Source: Opitutaceae bacterium
GTDB lineage: Bacteria; Verrucomicrobiota; Verrucomicrobiia; Opitutales; Opitutaceae
Length of the DNA stretch: 54,683 nucleotides
Direction of reading: 5' to 3'
Assembly: GCA_016795565.1 (NCBI GenBank)
Contig: JAEUGW010000042.1
Coordinates: 1-54,683, forward strand
The notes under the pieces were generated by a model, which did not search any database, was not told where the DNA came from, and was given only the letters and a program-made list of their open reading frames with translations. This document shows, piece after piece, positions 16,097 to 26,000 of this stretch; position 1 is the stretch's first letter; every line of letters starts with the position of its first letter. The translations under genes were made by a program, and so were the position numbers.

Positions 16097-17466
16097 GCAG
16101 CGCGGCGGCGGAGGGGGAGAAGCAGGCGCGCCGGATGAAGTTTTCCGATCCGGCCTGGGAGTCGCGCTTCAACCAAGAGCGGCAGGAGCAGGGGCTCAAC
16201 CGCGCACGCTGGCTCATGGTCCTCGGACTGCTCGTCGTGTGCGGCATCGGTTGGTTGGAAGCCAACATGAACGCGCGGCGCGCCCCGGAATACATCGGGA
16301 TCGCGCTGAGCTACCGCTTCCTTGTCGTGGCGCCGCTGTGGCTGGTCATGCTGGTCTCGACCGGGCTGCCGGGCCACGTGCGCCGGGCGGACTGGGTGTT
16401 CGCTTCCGGCACCACGCTGGTGTGCTGGGCGCTGGCGCTGAACAAGTGGCACTACGGCTTCTATTTTCCACGCGACACCATCTCGACCCATGTGCTCATC
16501 GACGTGCTGGTGCCGCTGCTGGTGTCGAGCTTCGCCCTGCCCATGCGGTTCGGCCCGCTCACGGCCATGGCGCTGGCCGGAACCGTGGTGCCGACGGTGT
16601 TTTTCCATCTGACGGTGCCGGCGGAACTGCGGCGGGATGCGGTCTTCCTCGCCTCAATGCTGCCGGCGACGGGGGTGCTGGTCGTGGTGCTCGGCTGGTA
16701 TCGCGAGGCCGGCGAGCGGCGGATGTTCGCCCAGCGCGAGCAGGTGCGCGAGCTCAACGCCGAGCTGGCGCGGCTCAACGCGGAGAAGAACGAGTTCATG
16801 GCCATCGCGTCGCACGACCTGCGCGCCCCGCTGGCGGCGGTGCGCGGGCTGGCGGAGATGCTACAGGCCGGGACCATTCGCGAACCCGCGAAGCAGACGG
16901 AGGCGCACGCCGCCATCCACGACGCGGCCGGTCGCATGCTCGGGCTCGTCAACGATTACCTCGGAACGCACGCCATGGAGACCGGGACGCTGCCCGTGCA
17001 ACGGACCCGGCTCGACCTGCAGGCGGCGGCGGTGGAGACGGCGATGCGCCACGCTCCCGCGGCGGCGGCCAAACGCCAGCGCATTGACGTCGTCGCTGGG
17101 CCGGTGGTGTGGGTGGAGGCGGATGCCGCGCTGCTGGCGCAGGTGACCGATAATTTCGTGACCAACGCCCTGAAGTTCAGCCCCGCCGGTGCCGCCGTGA
17201 AGCTCGGCATCGCCGTGGCGGAGGACGGCCGCGTGGCGCGCTTCGAAGTCACCGACGAGGGGCCCGGCATCGCGCCGGGTGAGCAGGCGAAGCTTTTTCA
17301 GAAATTCAGCCGGGCCAGCGCGCGGCCGACGGCCGGCGAGACCAGTCACGGGCTCGGCCTGGCGGTGGCCAAACGACTGGCGGAATCAATGGGCGGACGG
17401 GTCGGCTGTGACTCCGAGCCCGGCCAGGGCGCGACTTTCTGGATCGAGCTGCCGGGGGCGCGTTGA
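16093..17466 (+). CDS. Membrane histidine kinase
   Basis: About 457 residues from GTG at 16093, which overlaps the regulator stop (GTGA); ATG at 16135 is an alternative 14 residues in. The N-terminal half has about six membrane helices (from RWLMVLGLLVVCGI to TGVLVVVLGWY), followed by a short coiled coil (REQVRELNAELARLNAEK). The HisKA dimerisation domain carries His241 in ASHDLRAPLAAVRG. The ATPase domain shows the N box (DNFVTNALKFSP), G1 (DEGPGIAP), F (LFQKFSRA) and G2 (SHGLGLAVAKRL). The ligand is unknown. A HisKA kinase paired with a NarL-type regulator is less common than pairing with an OmpR type. Confidence 0.9.
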   Translation: MSSAAAEGEKQARRMKFSDPAWESRFNQERQEQGLNRARWLMVLGLLVVCGIGWLEANMNARRAPEYIGIALSYRFLVVAPLWLVMLVSTGLPGHVRRADWVFASGTTLVCWALALNKWHYGFYFPRDTISTHVLIDVLVPLLVSSFALPMRFGPLTAMALAGTVVPTVFFHLTVPAELRRDAVFLASMLPATGVLVVVLGWYREAGERRMFAQREQVRELNAELARLNAEKNEFMAIASHDLRAPLAAVRGLAEMLQAGTIREPAKQTEAHAAIHDAAGRMLGLVNDYLGTHAMETGTLPVQRTRLDLQAAAVETAMRHAPAAAAKRQRIDVVAGPVVWVEADAALLAQVTDNFVTNALKFSPAGAAVKLGIAVAEDGRVARFEVTDEGPGIAPGEQAKLFQKFSRASARPTAGETSHGLGLAVAKRLAESMGGRVGCDSEPGQGATFWIELPGAR

Positions 17467-17668
17467 ACTTGAACCACGACGGGTTCGCGCCCGCCCTCGC
17501 CTCATCCGGCCGGATTCATCCCGATGGCGCTTCGGATCGGCACTGGAGCAACCCGGGGCGAACCTTCCGCCGTCGCCAAGCATATGGCTGACGCGTGTGT
17601 CCGCCGGTGAGGCCGCGGAGGAGCCGCGCTCTGCCAAGAGCCAAAGCGCGACGCAATCGGCAGGGGTT

Positions 17669-18217
17669 TCACTCGCGCTGAACCCGGCTCCAGGCGTCCG
17701 CCACGCCGTGGCGCGAGATGTCCGCGAGCAGAGCCGGGCGATCGATTTCCGCACCCGAGACGGCGAGAATGCCGCGGATGTCGCGCAGATGTTTTTCCGA
17801 ACCGCCTTCACGGAAAAACCGCAGCTTGTGCAGGATCACCGCCTCGGGCGCGGCAAACCAGAGACTGCGACCGTCCACCTCAAGAATGCGGCGGCGGGCG
17901 AACCAGGCGGCTTCATCAGCGGAGAGGGGATAAAAATCCGCCTTGGCCATGGTCTCGAGCGCGAGGATGTTGAGATGTCCGCCGTGCGCGCGGGCCAGTT
18001 CGGCTTCGATCACCTCCGGTGGCGGCACATAGAAACCACCGGCCGGAAACGCGCCGGCCAGCTTGGGCGCATCTTCGCGCGCGAGTTGCAACAGCACGTC
18101 GACGTCGTTGGTGATGCGTGGTTCGCCGTAAACCGACGAGGCCACCGACCCGACAATCGCATAGGGGATACCTGCGCGTTCCAGCGGCCCGATGAACTGG
18201 AACAGCCAGTCCCACAT
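17669..18217 (-). CDS. Nucleotidyltransferase-fold protein (AbiEii/MNT-like)
   Basis: A 182-residue protein with a polymerase-beta-type nucleotidyltransferase core: YAIVGSVASSVYGEPRITNDVDVLL contains the GSxxS motif and the DxD metal pair (shown here in two pieces: GSVASSVYGEPR, then TNDVDVLL). A later FYPLSADEAAWFARRRIL and APEAVILHKLRFF are typical of DUF6036/AbiEii-like relatives, in which the Lys-containing helix is conserved. Such proteins occur as toxins or as NTP-transfer modules in toxin-antitoxin-like pairs. Three bases separate it from the upstream 81-residue gene. The gap 17467-17668 before it contains nothing recognisable. Confidence 0.75.
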   Translation of the reverse strand: MWDWLFQFIGPLERAGIPYAIVGSVASSVYGEPRITNDVDVLLQLAREDAPKLAGAFPAGGFYVPPPEVIEAELARAHGGHLNILALETMAKADFYPLSADEAAWFARRRILEVDGRSLWFAAPEAVILHKLRFFREGGSEKHLRDIRGILAVSGAEIDRPALLADISRHGVADAWSRVQRE

Positions 18218-18220
18218 CGG

Positions 18221-18466
18221 CTAGTCGCGGGCCGCCAGCCACCAGCGTCGCAGCATCCGGCGTCGTTCCGCGAGCGACTGGTCGGGGAATTGCCTCAAGA
18301 GCGCGGCCTCCTTCAAGCCGAGAGCCGTGGCCCGCAAGCGCGCGACCACTGCGAGTTTTTGCGTGGGCGTGGCGCGGCGGTAGAGCTCGATTTGCAGCGG
18401 ATGGGGCCGGTCGCGCTCTCGATCGAGCGGGACGGCTTCCTGAGCGGTGGCGGTATCGACGGGCAT
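18221..18466 (-). CDS. Small partner protein of the nucleotidyltransferase
   Basis: An 81-residue basic helical protein. The core (RATPTQKLAVVARLRATAL.., then SLAERRRMLRRWWLAARD) matches a recurrent small family (pattern TPxQKLxxxxxLxxxAxxLKxAxLR) encoded immediately upstream of nucleotidyltransferase genes. Its function is unproven; by position it could be the antitoxin or regulator of the pair. Stop and next start are three bases apart, so the two are co-translated. ATG at 18466 is the only good start. Confidence 0.65.
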   Translation of the reverse strand: MPVDTATAQEAVPLDRERDRPHPLQIELYRRATPTQKLAVVARLRATALGLKEAALLRQFPDQSLAERRRMLRRWWLAARD

Positions 18467-18537
18467 CTGGATTCAGGGTGTCTGCTTGTGGTTTCAACGC
18501 AAGCTTCCGGCCTGGGTGTTCGACGTTCTTGACACGC

Positions 18538-19974
18538 TCACGCCAGACACGCCTTGAAGCCCTCGGTCAGGGCGGCGCGGTTCAGCTTTTTGCCAATGAA
18601 GACGAGGGTGTTGGTGCGGTTCTCGCCGTCCTTCCACTCGCGGTCGAACTTGGCGTCGAAGAGCATGTGCACGCCCTGGAAGACGAGGCGTTTCTTCGTG
18701 CCCTTCACGACGAGCACGCCCTTCATGCGGAAGATGTCGCCGCCCTGCTCGGCGAGGAGTTTTGAGATCCAGTCGTTGAGTTTCTTGCCGTCGAGTTCGC
18801 CCTCGATGCCGATGCCGACCGACGAGACCTCCTCGTCGTGCGTGTGCTCGTGGCGGAAGGTTTTGTCCCAGGAATATTTCAGGAAGCTGCCGTCCGGCTT
18901 GTAGAAATGCGTCGGCACGTCGTGGCCGGTGAAGACGAGGTAGCTGCCGGCGGCGGGGATCGGCACCTTGAACTTGCCGTATTCGTTGGCGAGCTTGAGG
19001 CGGTTGAGCTTCGGGCCGATCTCGAGCGATTCGCCCGGCTGCTTCACGTTCTCCCAGTCGGAGTAGGTCTGGACCGTGGCGTTGATCGCGGGGGCGAGAA
19101 CCTTGTCGTCGAGCGATTTGACCGGCAGGACGACGACATCGAGCGAGTTGTGGTCGTGACCGCAGGCTTCGCCGCATTCATGATCGTGGTCGTGCGCGTG
19201 GCCGTGGTGCGCATCGGCGTCGGCCGGGTCGTGGCCGATTTCGATCTCATGGACGCCGGGCTGCAGGTCGTAGCCGCCGGCCCATTCAAAGGGATACTCC
19301 ATCTCGAGAAACTGCGGGTCCACCTCGACGGCGCGCTCGAGGTTGAAGCCGCCGACGTTGAGCACCCGGTCGATGGCGATGTCGGCGTTTTTGGCGCGAT
19401 GGATCTTGGCGACGGCGTTGATGGTGCGCAGGCGCTTCTCGAGGGCGTCGAGCTCGCCAGCCTTCGCCGGGCCTACGGCTGGCAAGGCGGGCTCAACCAA
19501 ATCAACTTTGTTCAGGATAATCACGTCGGCGAAGGCGATCTGTTTCTTGGCCTCGGGGGAGTCATCGAGGTGGAGGAGGATGTGCTTGGCGTCCACGAGC
19601 GTGACGATGGCATCGAGGGCAAACTGCTCCTTCATCTCCGGGTCGGTGAAGAAGGTCTGGGCGACGGGCGCGGGGTTGGCGAGGCCGGTGGTCTCGATGA
19701 GGATGGCGTCGAGCCGGTCCTTGCGCTTCATCAGGCGGCCGAGGATGCGGAGGAGGTCGCCGCGAACGGTGCAGCAGATGCAGCCGTTGTTCATCTCGAA
19801 GATCTCCTCGTCGGACTGGATGACGAGCTGGTTGTCCACGCCGACCTCGCCGAACTCGTTCTCGATGACGGCGATCTTCTTCCCGTGCTGTTCGGTCAGG
19901 ATGCGGTTGAGAAGCGTGGTCTTGCCGGCGCCGAGGAAGCCGGTGAGGACGGTGACGGGAATGGGAGAGGGCAT
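18538..19974 (-). CDS. CobW/ZNG1-family GTP-dependent metallochaperone
   Basis: A 478-residue COG0523 protein. The GTPase part has Walker [12 protein letters not shown], the metal-binding CxCC motif in [14 protein letters not shown], the NKVD specificity motif, and a His/Asp-rich linker ([20 protein letters not shown]) that probably binds Zn, Co or another divalent metal. The C-terminal CobW_C domain is followed by an extra region. Members load metals into target enzymes. ATG at 19974 starts the canonical [14 protein letters not shown]. The stretch [12 protein letters not shown] after NKVDLVE is encoded by a 24-base repeat (19458-19481) that also occurs at 51187-51210, so it looks like an in-frame repeat insertion. 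Confidence 0.92.
   Translation of the reverse strand: MPSPIPVTVLTGFLGAGKTTLLNRILTEQHGKKIAVIENEFGEVGVDNQLVIQSDEEIFEMNNGCICCTVRGDLLRILGRLMKRKDRLDAILIETTGLANPAPVAQTFFTDPEMKEQFALDAIVTLVDAKHILLHLDDSPEAKKQIAFADVIILNKVDLVEPALPAVGPAKAGELDALEKRLRTINAVAKIHRAKNADIAIDRVLNVGGFNLERAVEVDPQFLEMEYPFEWAGGYDLQPGVHEIEIGHDPADADAHHGHAHDHDHECGEACGHDHNSLDVVVLPVKSLDDKVLAPAINATVQTYSDWENVKQPGESLEIGPKLNRLKLANEYGKFKVPIPAAGSYLVFTGHDVPTHFYKPDGSFLKYSWDKTFRHEHTHDEEVSSVGIGIEGELDGKKLNDWISKLLAEQGGDIFRMKGVLVVKGTKKRLVFQGVHMLFDAKFDREWKDGENRTNTLVFIGKKLNRAALTEGFKACLA
19458..19481 (-). repeat. 24-base dispersed repeat inside the CobW gene
   Basis: The 24 bases (minus strand begins CAGCCGTAGGCCCGG and ends CGAAGGCTG) match 51187-51210 without mismatch. 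In CobW it encodes part of PAVGPAKAG; at 51187 it is intergenic and supplies the stop codon of the YkgJ-like gene. Confidence 0.8.
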
Positions 19975-20149
19975 GAAAAGGGAGGGAAAGCGGAGAAGGA
20001 AAGCCGGCAAGACCGGGTTTGCAATCCGGCGCAGGCCTTTTGCTCGCTGAAGGGCGGATCGTGGCCGCCTCCCGGAGAATGACGCCGGAGGTCGCGGTGG
20101 CAACCCGCCAACGGGCGCCAAGGGTTCATCCAGGGGCGGCCGCCCGCGC

Positions 20150-20287
20150 CTACCGCGAACGACGGCGGGCGCGGGCGTCGCTTTCCGACTGCACCGTCTG
20201 CCCGACCGGCGCATCCATGCACACGAGAAGGCACAGCAGGGCGAGAATGACGGTGCAGAGGATCATGGTGTTGGTCGGCGGCATCAT
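20150..20287 (-). CDS. Possible 45-residue single-span membrane peptide
   Basis: A short ORF between CobW and HipA on their strand, too small for standard tracks: it starts [20 protein letters not shown], a hydrophobic helix with two Cys, continues LVCMDAPVG, and ends in a basic tail (DARARRRSR). The composition (one helix and a positive C-terminus) fits a small membrane protein. There is no homology evidence. It lies in a 379-base gap (19975-20353) that otherwise holds nothing recognisable, except that 20040-20150 looks like degenerate GC-rich spacer. Moderate to low certainty. Confidence 0.4.
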   Translation of the reverse strand: MMPPTNTMILCTVILALLCLLVCMDAPVGQTVQSESDARARRRSR

Positions 20288-20353
20288 AACCGAGGGCACC
20301 GGCGGGCACCATACGTGGAAATACGCACGGGAGCCCCGCGCGTGCCAGAACCG

Positions 20354-21664
20354 TCAGGCTGCGGCGAGCTTGAGGCGGTGATTCGCCCGGATCTGGTCGC
20401 GCCAGGCGGGGGCGACGCCGGCTTGGGCGGCGAACTCCGGCCAGCGGGCGACGGCCGCGGTGACCTCGGCGAGGATGGCCTCGGCACGGCCGCGTTTCAT
20501 GAGGGCGGTTTTGGCACCGGCCTGGAAATCGGCGATGGTGAATCCGTCGCGCCTGCCGTTGAGGGTCATCTGGTGGCGGTCGGTCCACGCGCCGGCCGGG
20601 TTGTAGCTGTAGCTGAGGTCGAAGGCGGGCGAGAGCGACCAGCGGCCGGCCTTGTCCATGAGGAAGGCGATGTTCTTCACGTGGTCGTCCTGGTTGCGGG
20701 CGACGATATTGAAGGCCATGCGGCGGAACTGCTCCTCGGTCGCCTCCATCGGCAGGCCCAGCTGGCGGATGGCGAGGAAGGCCTGTTCATAGGAATAGGC
20801 GCCGGCCTGGTTGAAGTCGTAGTGGGCGAGGGCGCAGAGCGACTGCATGTGCAGTTTTTCACCGCCCGCGAGCCGGTCGAAGCGGCGCGTCATGAAATGG
20901 CGGCGGCCGTTTTCCTCGAGCAGGCGGCACTCGGTCATCGCGATGCCGGCGGCCCGGGCCATGAGGGAATAGGCGTATTCGATCACGCCGTAGCCCTTGG
21001 GATCCTCGAGTTCCTTGTCGCGGTTGCCGGTGACGCCGTCGAATTTCAGCAGCCAGTAGCCGAAGCCCGGCCCAGCGGCGATCTGGCCCGAGCGCACCTC
21101 GTCGGTCTGCGGATTCCAGGCGATGATGGCCTTGGCCCGCGCTCCGCCGGCCGAGGTGCCCACGCGGAGGATGTCGTTCAGCGCGGCCTTGCGCTCCGGA
21201 TCGGCGAAGGAGCCCTGCAGGTCGTGGCGACGGCCGAGGACTTCCGAGGCGAGGGCCACGAGGGCGTCGATCTCGATTTTCTGGGCGGTGCGCGCCCGCG
21301 GGCCCAGCACCGGCGCGAACTCCAGCGCGCCCATGCCGCGCGTGGCGGTGTAGCAGAGGCGTTCGACGGCGTTGAAACTTTCCGGCCGCCGGCCCTGCGT
21401 CGCCAGCCAGGTGTCGATGAGGGCGTTGCCGAACCTGTCGGGCAGCGAGTCGGCGAGCAACCCGGGCAGGCCGTGGAAAGTGGGCAGGGGCAGGGCGGGG
21501 AAACGGTAGATCTGCGGCCCCAGCGGCATCGTCAGGGGCGAGACCTCGATGCCGCTGCCGGCAAAGGCCGGGTCGTATTGGAACGCGGCATGGGGGTTGC
21601 CGTCCTCCAGCGACACCGCGCCGATGGTCCGGCCCCAGAGCCTGACTTCCGCGAGCGTGCTCAT
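20354..21664 (-). CDS. hipA: HipA-type serine/threonine kinase toxin
   Basis: A 436-residue HipA homologue. The N-terminal subdomain includes LPDRFGNALIDTWL; the glycine-rich ATP loop is GTSAGGARAK (169-178); the catalytic loop is RNQDDHVKN (323-331) and the metal-binding motif is SPAFDLSY (345-352). Known HipA toxins phosphorylate aminoacyl-tRNA synthetases and cause growth arrest. The start codon overlaps the hipB stop as ATGA, so antitoxin and toxin are translationally coupled in the usual order. Confidence 0.92.
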   Translation of the reverse strand: MSTLAEVRLWGRTIGAVSLEDGNPHAAFQYDPAFAGSGIEVSPLTMPLGPQIYRFPALPLPTFHGLPGLLADSLPDRFGNALIDTWLATQGRRPESFNAVERLCYTATRGMGALEFAPVLGPRARTAQKIEIDALVALASEVLGRRHDLQGSFADPERKAALNDILRVGTSAGGARAKAIIAWNPQTDEVRSGQIAAGPGFGYWLLKFDGVTGNRDKELEDPKGYGVIEYAYSLMARAAGIAMTECRLLEENGRRHFMTRRFDRLAGGEKLHMQSLCALAHYDFNQAGAYSYEQAFLAIRQLGLPMEATEEQFRRMAFNIVARNQDDHVKNIAFLMDKAGRWSLSPAFDLSYSYNPAGAWTDRHQMTLNGRRDGFTIADFQAGAKTALMKRGRAEAILAEVTAAVARWPEFAAQAGVAPAWRDQIRANHRLKLAAA

Positions 21665-22032
21665 GGGTGGTCACCCCAAGTCCAGGGGCTTTGCGGCGGA
21701 GCGTTCACCTGGCCGGGGGGAGGCGGATTGGTGCCCGAGGCGCGACGCCGTTTACGCCCGCCCGCGCGCAGCTGCGCGATCGGGCCCGGGCCGGATTCGG
21801 GCAGCAGCAGGGCAAAATTTTCGAGCAAGCCGAGCACCCGGCACGCGCGGACGAAGGCGGACATCTGGGTGGCGGTGGCACCGGCTTCCATGCGCTCCAG
21901 GGTGCGCTTGGAAATCCCGGCCTGCGTCGCCAGTTGGGCCTGGGTCAGATTCTGCTCCAGCCGGGCTTGGGCCAACCGTGATCCGAGCTCGCTCAAAATG
22001 ACTTCATCGGTGCTTTGATTGGTCATCTTCAT
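21661..22032 (-). CDS. hipB: HipB-type antitoxin, Xre-family repressor
   Basis: A 123-residue protein with a helix-turn-helix of the Cro/CI type at about residues 17-65 (LAQARLEQNLTQAQLATQAGISKR.. given here in part: QAQLATQAGISKRTLERME). A proline-rich basic C-terminal tail (KRRRASGTNPPPPGQ) follows, which could contact the toxin. HipB neutralises HipA and represses the operon. Three similar palindromic boxes lie in the AT-rich region directly upstream. ATG at 22032 or the Met two codons in can serve as start. Confidence 0.88.
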   Translation of the reverse strand: MKMTNQSTDEVILSELGSRLAQARLEQNLTQAQLATQAGISKRTLERMEAGATATQMSAFVRACRVLGLLENFALLLPESGPGPIAQLRAGGRKRRRASGTNPPPPGQVNAPPQSPWTWGDHP

Positions 22033-22036
22033 AAGT

Positions 22037-22125
22037 CGTCAAATAAGGCATCTATCGCCGATAAAGCAATAATATACGCCTTATAAGACGAATAATAATA
22101 TTATCATAAATCGACTTATAAGACG
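22037..22125 (-). promoter_or_regulatory. hipBA promoter region with HipB operator-like palindromes
   Basis: Two near-perfect 14-base palindromes share the core CTTATAAG: CGCCTTATAAGACG (22077-22090) and CGACTTATAAGACG (22112-22125), with starts 35 bases apart. A weaker third box, CGTCAAATAAGGCA, is at 22037-22050 by the start codon. The region is strikingly AT-rich against the genome. Spaced inverted boxes ahead of hipB fit autorepression as known for E. coli HipB. Confidence 0.7.
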
Positions 22126-22232
22126 TATAAACTGGCTTTTGTGGCATTTCACGCCAGTTGAGACGAATTACTGGCTAGGCCTCGGTGGCTCATCTGGCTT
22201 GCAGAGATTTCCGGGGATGTTGCCCTCGTGGC

Positions 22233-22469
22233 ATGCGTGACACCCCGCCCAAGCCCGCGGAGCCCCGGCCGGGGCTTTACCGCCACTACAAGGACAACCC
22301 GTATCGCGTGATCGGGCTGGCGCTGCACTCCGAGACCCGCGAATGGCTCGTGGTTTACGAAGCGCTGTATGGCGAGGGCGGGCTGTTCGTGCGCCCGGCG
22401 GCGATGTTCACGGAGACCGTGGAGGTCGGCGGGCGTCGCGTGCTGCGGTTCGTGCGGGTGGGGGACTGA
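22233..22469 (+). CDS. DUF1653 domain protein
   Basis: A 78-residue protein that matches DUF1653 nearly end to end: GLYRHYKDNPYRVIG, ALHSETREWLVVYEALY, VRPAAMFTETVEV and LRFVRVGD. The family is a small beta protein of unknown function, often encoded near nucleotide or RNA metabolism genes. ATG at 22233 puts the conserved GxYRHYK near the N-terminus; the upstream ATG at 22185 adds unrelated residues. It is divergent from hipBA. Confidence 0.85.
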   Translation: MRDTPPKPAEPRPGLYRHYKDNPYRVIGLALHSETREWLVVYEALYGEGGLFVRPAAMFTETVEVGGRRVLRFVRVGD

Positions 22470-22486
22470 CGGCCGCTGGCGCGGCC

Positions 22487-22579
22487 GAACGTTCAACGCC
22501 CAACTCTGAACGCTAAACTTCCAAGACCTGGAAAGGGCCGTTGGGAATTCGACGTTGAAAGTTCAACGTTGAGCGTTCC
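22487..22579. repeat. Inverted repeat of GTTCAAC-type words
   Basis: Arms beginning GAACGTTCAACGCCCAAC and ending AGTTCAACGTTGAGCGTTC form a long imperfect hairpin between the DUF1653 and metal-efflux genes. The same words occur inside the WD40 gene (about 14150-14175). Confidence 0.65.
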
Positions 22580-22604
22580 TTTCGCGAAAGCGGAAGTGTC
22601 GGGC

Positions 22605-23033
22605 TCAGTGGTCGCAGGTGCAGGCGTATTCGGCGCGCTGGCACTCGCCGCAGAGGGCGAGGTTCAGATCGAGGCGGAAGTTCTGCGGCTTGGCGTCGGC
22701 GGTGGCGCGCACCTGCACGACGACGCGATAGGGCTCGCCGACGGGCAGGGCTGTCTTGCTGACGAAGCCGGTGGCGGTCTTCTCCAGTTCGAGAGCCGTG
22801 CGGCCCGATGCGGGCTCGGCGGTGACGGCGACAGTCTGCGTGCCCGGCGCGACCGGCTTGAGCGCGGCGTCGTAGAACGAGATCTCGACCTTACGATCCT
22901 TGGTAACGAAGAACTCGGCCTTGAGTGGCGAGCTTTCAAGCAAGCGGCCGCCCTTGGGGCCGGCGGGCGTTTCGGCTGCGAGCAGCATGGCACCGCCCAA
23001 GGCGGCGAGCAGGATGAACAGTTTGGTTTTCAT
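22605..23033 (-). CDS. Cys-tailed periplasmic protein of the metal-efflux operon
   Basis: A 142-residue exported protein: signal peptide (MKTKLFILLAALGGAMLLAA), a central beta-rich domain (LKAEFFVTKDRKVEISFYD, RVVVQVRATA), and a C-terminal metal-binding-like tail LCGECQRAEYACTCDH (C-x2-C-x6-C-x-C plus His). It is the last gene of the CzcCBA-like operon, coupled to the RND gene by an ATGA overlap. It probably binds the exported metal in the periplasm; this is inference from position and Cys pattern. Confidence 0.75.
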   Translation of the reverse strand: MKTKLFILLAALGGAMLLAAETPAGPKGGRLLESSPLKAEFFVTKDRKVEISFYDAALKPVAPGTQTVAVTAEPASGRTALELEKTATGFVSKTALPVGEPYRVVVQVRATADAKPQNFRLDLNLALCGECQRAEYACTCDH

Positions 23034-26000
23034 GGAGGAGTAACGGGACGGGTTTTGCGGGTTTCCAGCCAGTCGTAGAGGACCGGCAGGACGACGAGGG
23101 TGAGGAAGGTGGCGGTGATGACGCCGCCGATCACGACGGTGGCGATCGGCCGCTGCACCTCGGCGCCAGGACCGGTCGAGAGCGCCATCGGCACGAAACC
23201 GAGCGAGGCGACGAACGCGGTCATCAGCAGCGGTCGCAGGCGCGTCAGGGTGCCTTCCACGCACGCCTCGCGGAGGGCGCGACCCCGGGTGCGCAGGAGG
23301 TTGATGAAGCTCACCAGCATGATGCCGTTGAGCACGGCGATGCCGGACAGCGCGATGAAACCGACGGCCGCCGAGATGGTGAACGGCAGGCCGCGCAGCC
23401 ACAGTGCCGCCACGCCACCGGTGGCGGCCAGCGGCACGCACAGATAGATGAGGGCGGCCTGGGTCGCGCTGCCGAAGCTCGCATAGATCAGGACAAAGAT
23501 CAGGACGAGCGCCGCCGGGACCACGATGGCGAGGCGCGCGCGCGCGGCCTGGAGGTTTTCAAACTGCCCGCCGAATTCCCAGTAGTAGCCGGCGGGCGGC
23601 TTCAGGCGGGCGCGCAACTGCTCCGTCGCCTCGCGGACAAAACCTTCCGTGTCACGGCCGCGGACGTTGACCAAAATCGCGAGCCGCCGCTGCGTGTCCT
23701 CGCGGTTGATGGTGGCCACCCGGTCCGCCACCGTGAGGTCGGCGATGCGGGAGAGCGGCACCTGCACGCCGCCCGCCGCGGTCACGGGCAGTTCCCGCAG
23801 GCCCTCAATGTCGAGCCGCTTCGCCTCCGGCAGCCGCACCACGATCTCCGTGCGGCGGCTGCCCTCCACCAGCGAGCCCGCGGCCTCGCCCGCGAGGGCG
23901 GTGGCGACCACGGCATTGATCTCGTCGGCGTGCAGGCCCAGTCGCTGCAAGGCGGCCCGCTTCGGGGTGATCTCCAGCATGGGCACGCGGCCGATGGCCT
24001 CGAACTCCACGTCGCCGCCGCCGGGAATCCCGCGGAGGATCTGCAGCGATTCCATCGCCAGATGCTCCAGTTGCGCAAAGTCGTCGCCATAGATCTTCAG
24101 CGACAGGTCCGCGCGCGCGCCCGCCATGATCTCGTTGAACCGAAGCTGCAGCGGCTGCGTGAACAGGTAGGTCTGGCCGGGAACCGATGCGACGAGTTCG
24201 CGGCGCATCAGTTCAACCAGATCGGCCTTGGTCGCGCGCCGGCCGGCGATCTCCCGCCACTGGTCGCGCGGCTTGAAGAACACGTAGGTGTCGGCGACGT
24301 TGGGTCCCATCGGGTCGGTGGCGATCTCCGCCGTGCCGATGCGCGAAAAGGTGTGGCTGATCTCCGGAAACTTTTCCTTCAGCAGCTTCTCCGACTGGCG
24401 CTGGAGCTCCACCGAGGCGTCCAGGCCGACGCTGTTGCCGCGGATCATCTGGATCGAGACGGAGCCCTCGTCCAGCTGCGGGATGAACTCGGCCCCGAGG
24501 CGCGTGAACAGCACGCCGGCGCCCGCGAACAACCCGAGGGCGAGCACGACGACGAGCCAGCGCGCCGCAAAAGCCCGGCGCAGCAGCGGTGCGTAAATGG
24601 CCTTGGCCCCGCGAACGAGCCAGCCATCCTCCTCGCGAATTTTCCGGCTGAAGAGCCACGAGCAGAGCACAGGCATCAGGGTGAGCGCCAGCAGGAGCGC
24701 GCCGGCCAGCGCCAGCATCACGGAAGTCGCCATCGGCCGGAACATTTTTCCCTCGATGCCGGTGAGCGCGAGGATGGGCACGTAAACGAGGGTGATGATG
24801 AGCACGCCGAAGAACATCGGCCGGGCCACCTCCTGCGCCGAGGCGCGCACCTCGGCGAGCCGCTCGTCCCGGGTGAGCAGGCGGCCGAGCGCATGCTGCC
24901 GCTCCGCGAGATGCCGCATGATGTTTTCGACCATCACCACCGCCCCGTCCACGATCAGGCCGAAGTCGATCGCGCCCAGGCTCATCAGGTTCGCGGTCAG
25001 GCGCCCCTGCACCATGCCGGTGAGCATGAACAGGAACGAGAGCGGGATCGCCAGCGTGACGATCAGCGCGGCGCGCCAGTTGCCGAGCAGCGCGAAGAGC
25101 ACGGCTGCCACGAGGATGGCGCCCTCGAAGAGGTTGGTCTCCACCGTGCGGATGGTGGCGTTCACCAGGTCGGCGCGGTCGTAGGTGACGCGGATCTCGA
25201 CGCCGGGCGGCAATTTTCCCTGGATCTCCCGCAGGCGGGTGACCGCCGCCTGGGCGACCAGGCGGCTGTTGGCTCCGGCCAGCATGATGGCCGCGCCGGT
25301 GACGGCTTCCTCGCCGTCCTCGACCGAGGCGCCCGTGCGCATGGCCGACCCGATTTCCACGCTGGCGACATCCTGCACGAGCAGCGGCACCGCCGCGCCG
25401 GCGAACTTCACCGGCAGGTGGGCGATGTCGCCGGCGGTTTTCGCGCGGGTGTCCGCGCGGACCACGATGGCTTCGGCGCCGAGTTCAAGGATGCCGCCGC
25501 CGGCGTTTTCCGTGCTGGCGCGGATGGCGTCCGTCAGTTGCGCGAAGCTGATGCCGGCCTCCGCCAGCCGGTCCGGCCGGGGGGCGACGACGATTTGTTT
25601 CTCGTATCCGCCGATGGCGTTGACCTCGGCCAGGCCGGGCGTCGAGCGGAGCAGCGGCTTGACCTGGTAGTCGTGGATAAGGCGCAGCTCCCGCAGCTGG
25701 CCGGCGCGATCGGGTGGCATGTTCGGGGCGCCGGGCCGGTAACGCACGGTGTAGTAAACAATCTCGCCCAGGCCGGTGCTGACCGGCGCCAGTTCGGGCG
25801 TGAGGCCGGCCGGCAGCGAGTCGCGGGCGCCGGCGAGGCGCTCCGTCACCAGTTGCCGGAGGCGATAGAGGTCCACGCCGTCCTTGAAGGTCATGGTGAC
25901 CTGCGACAGCCCGAACTTCGAGAGCGAGCGCAGCTCGACCATGTCGGGGAGGCCGGCCATCTCGCGCTCGATGGGGACGGTCACGAGTGTCTCGATCTCA

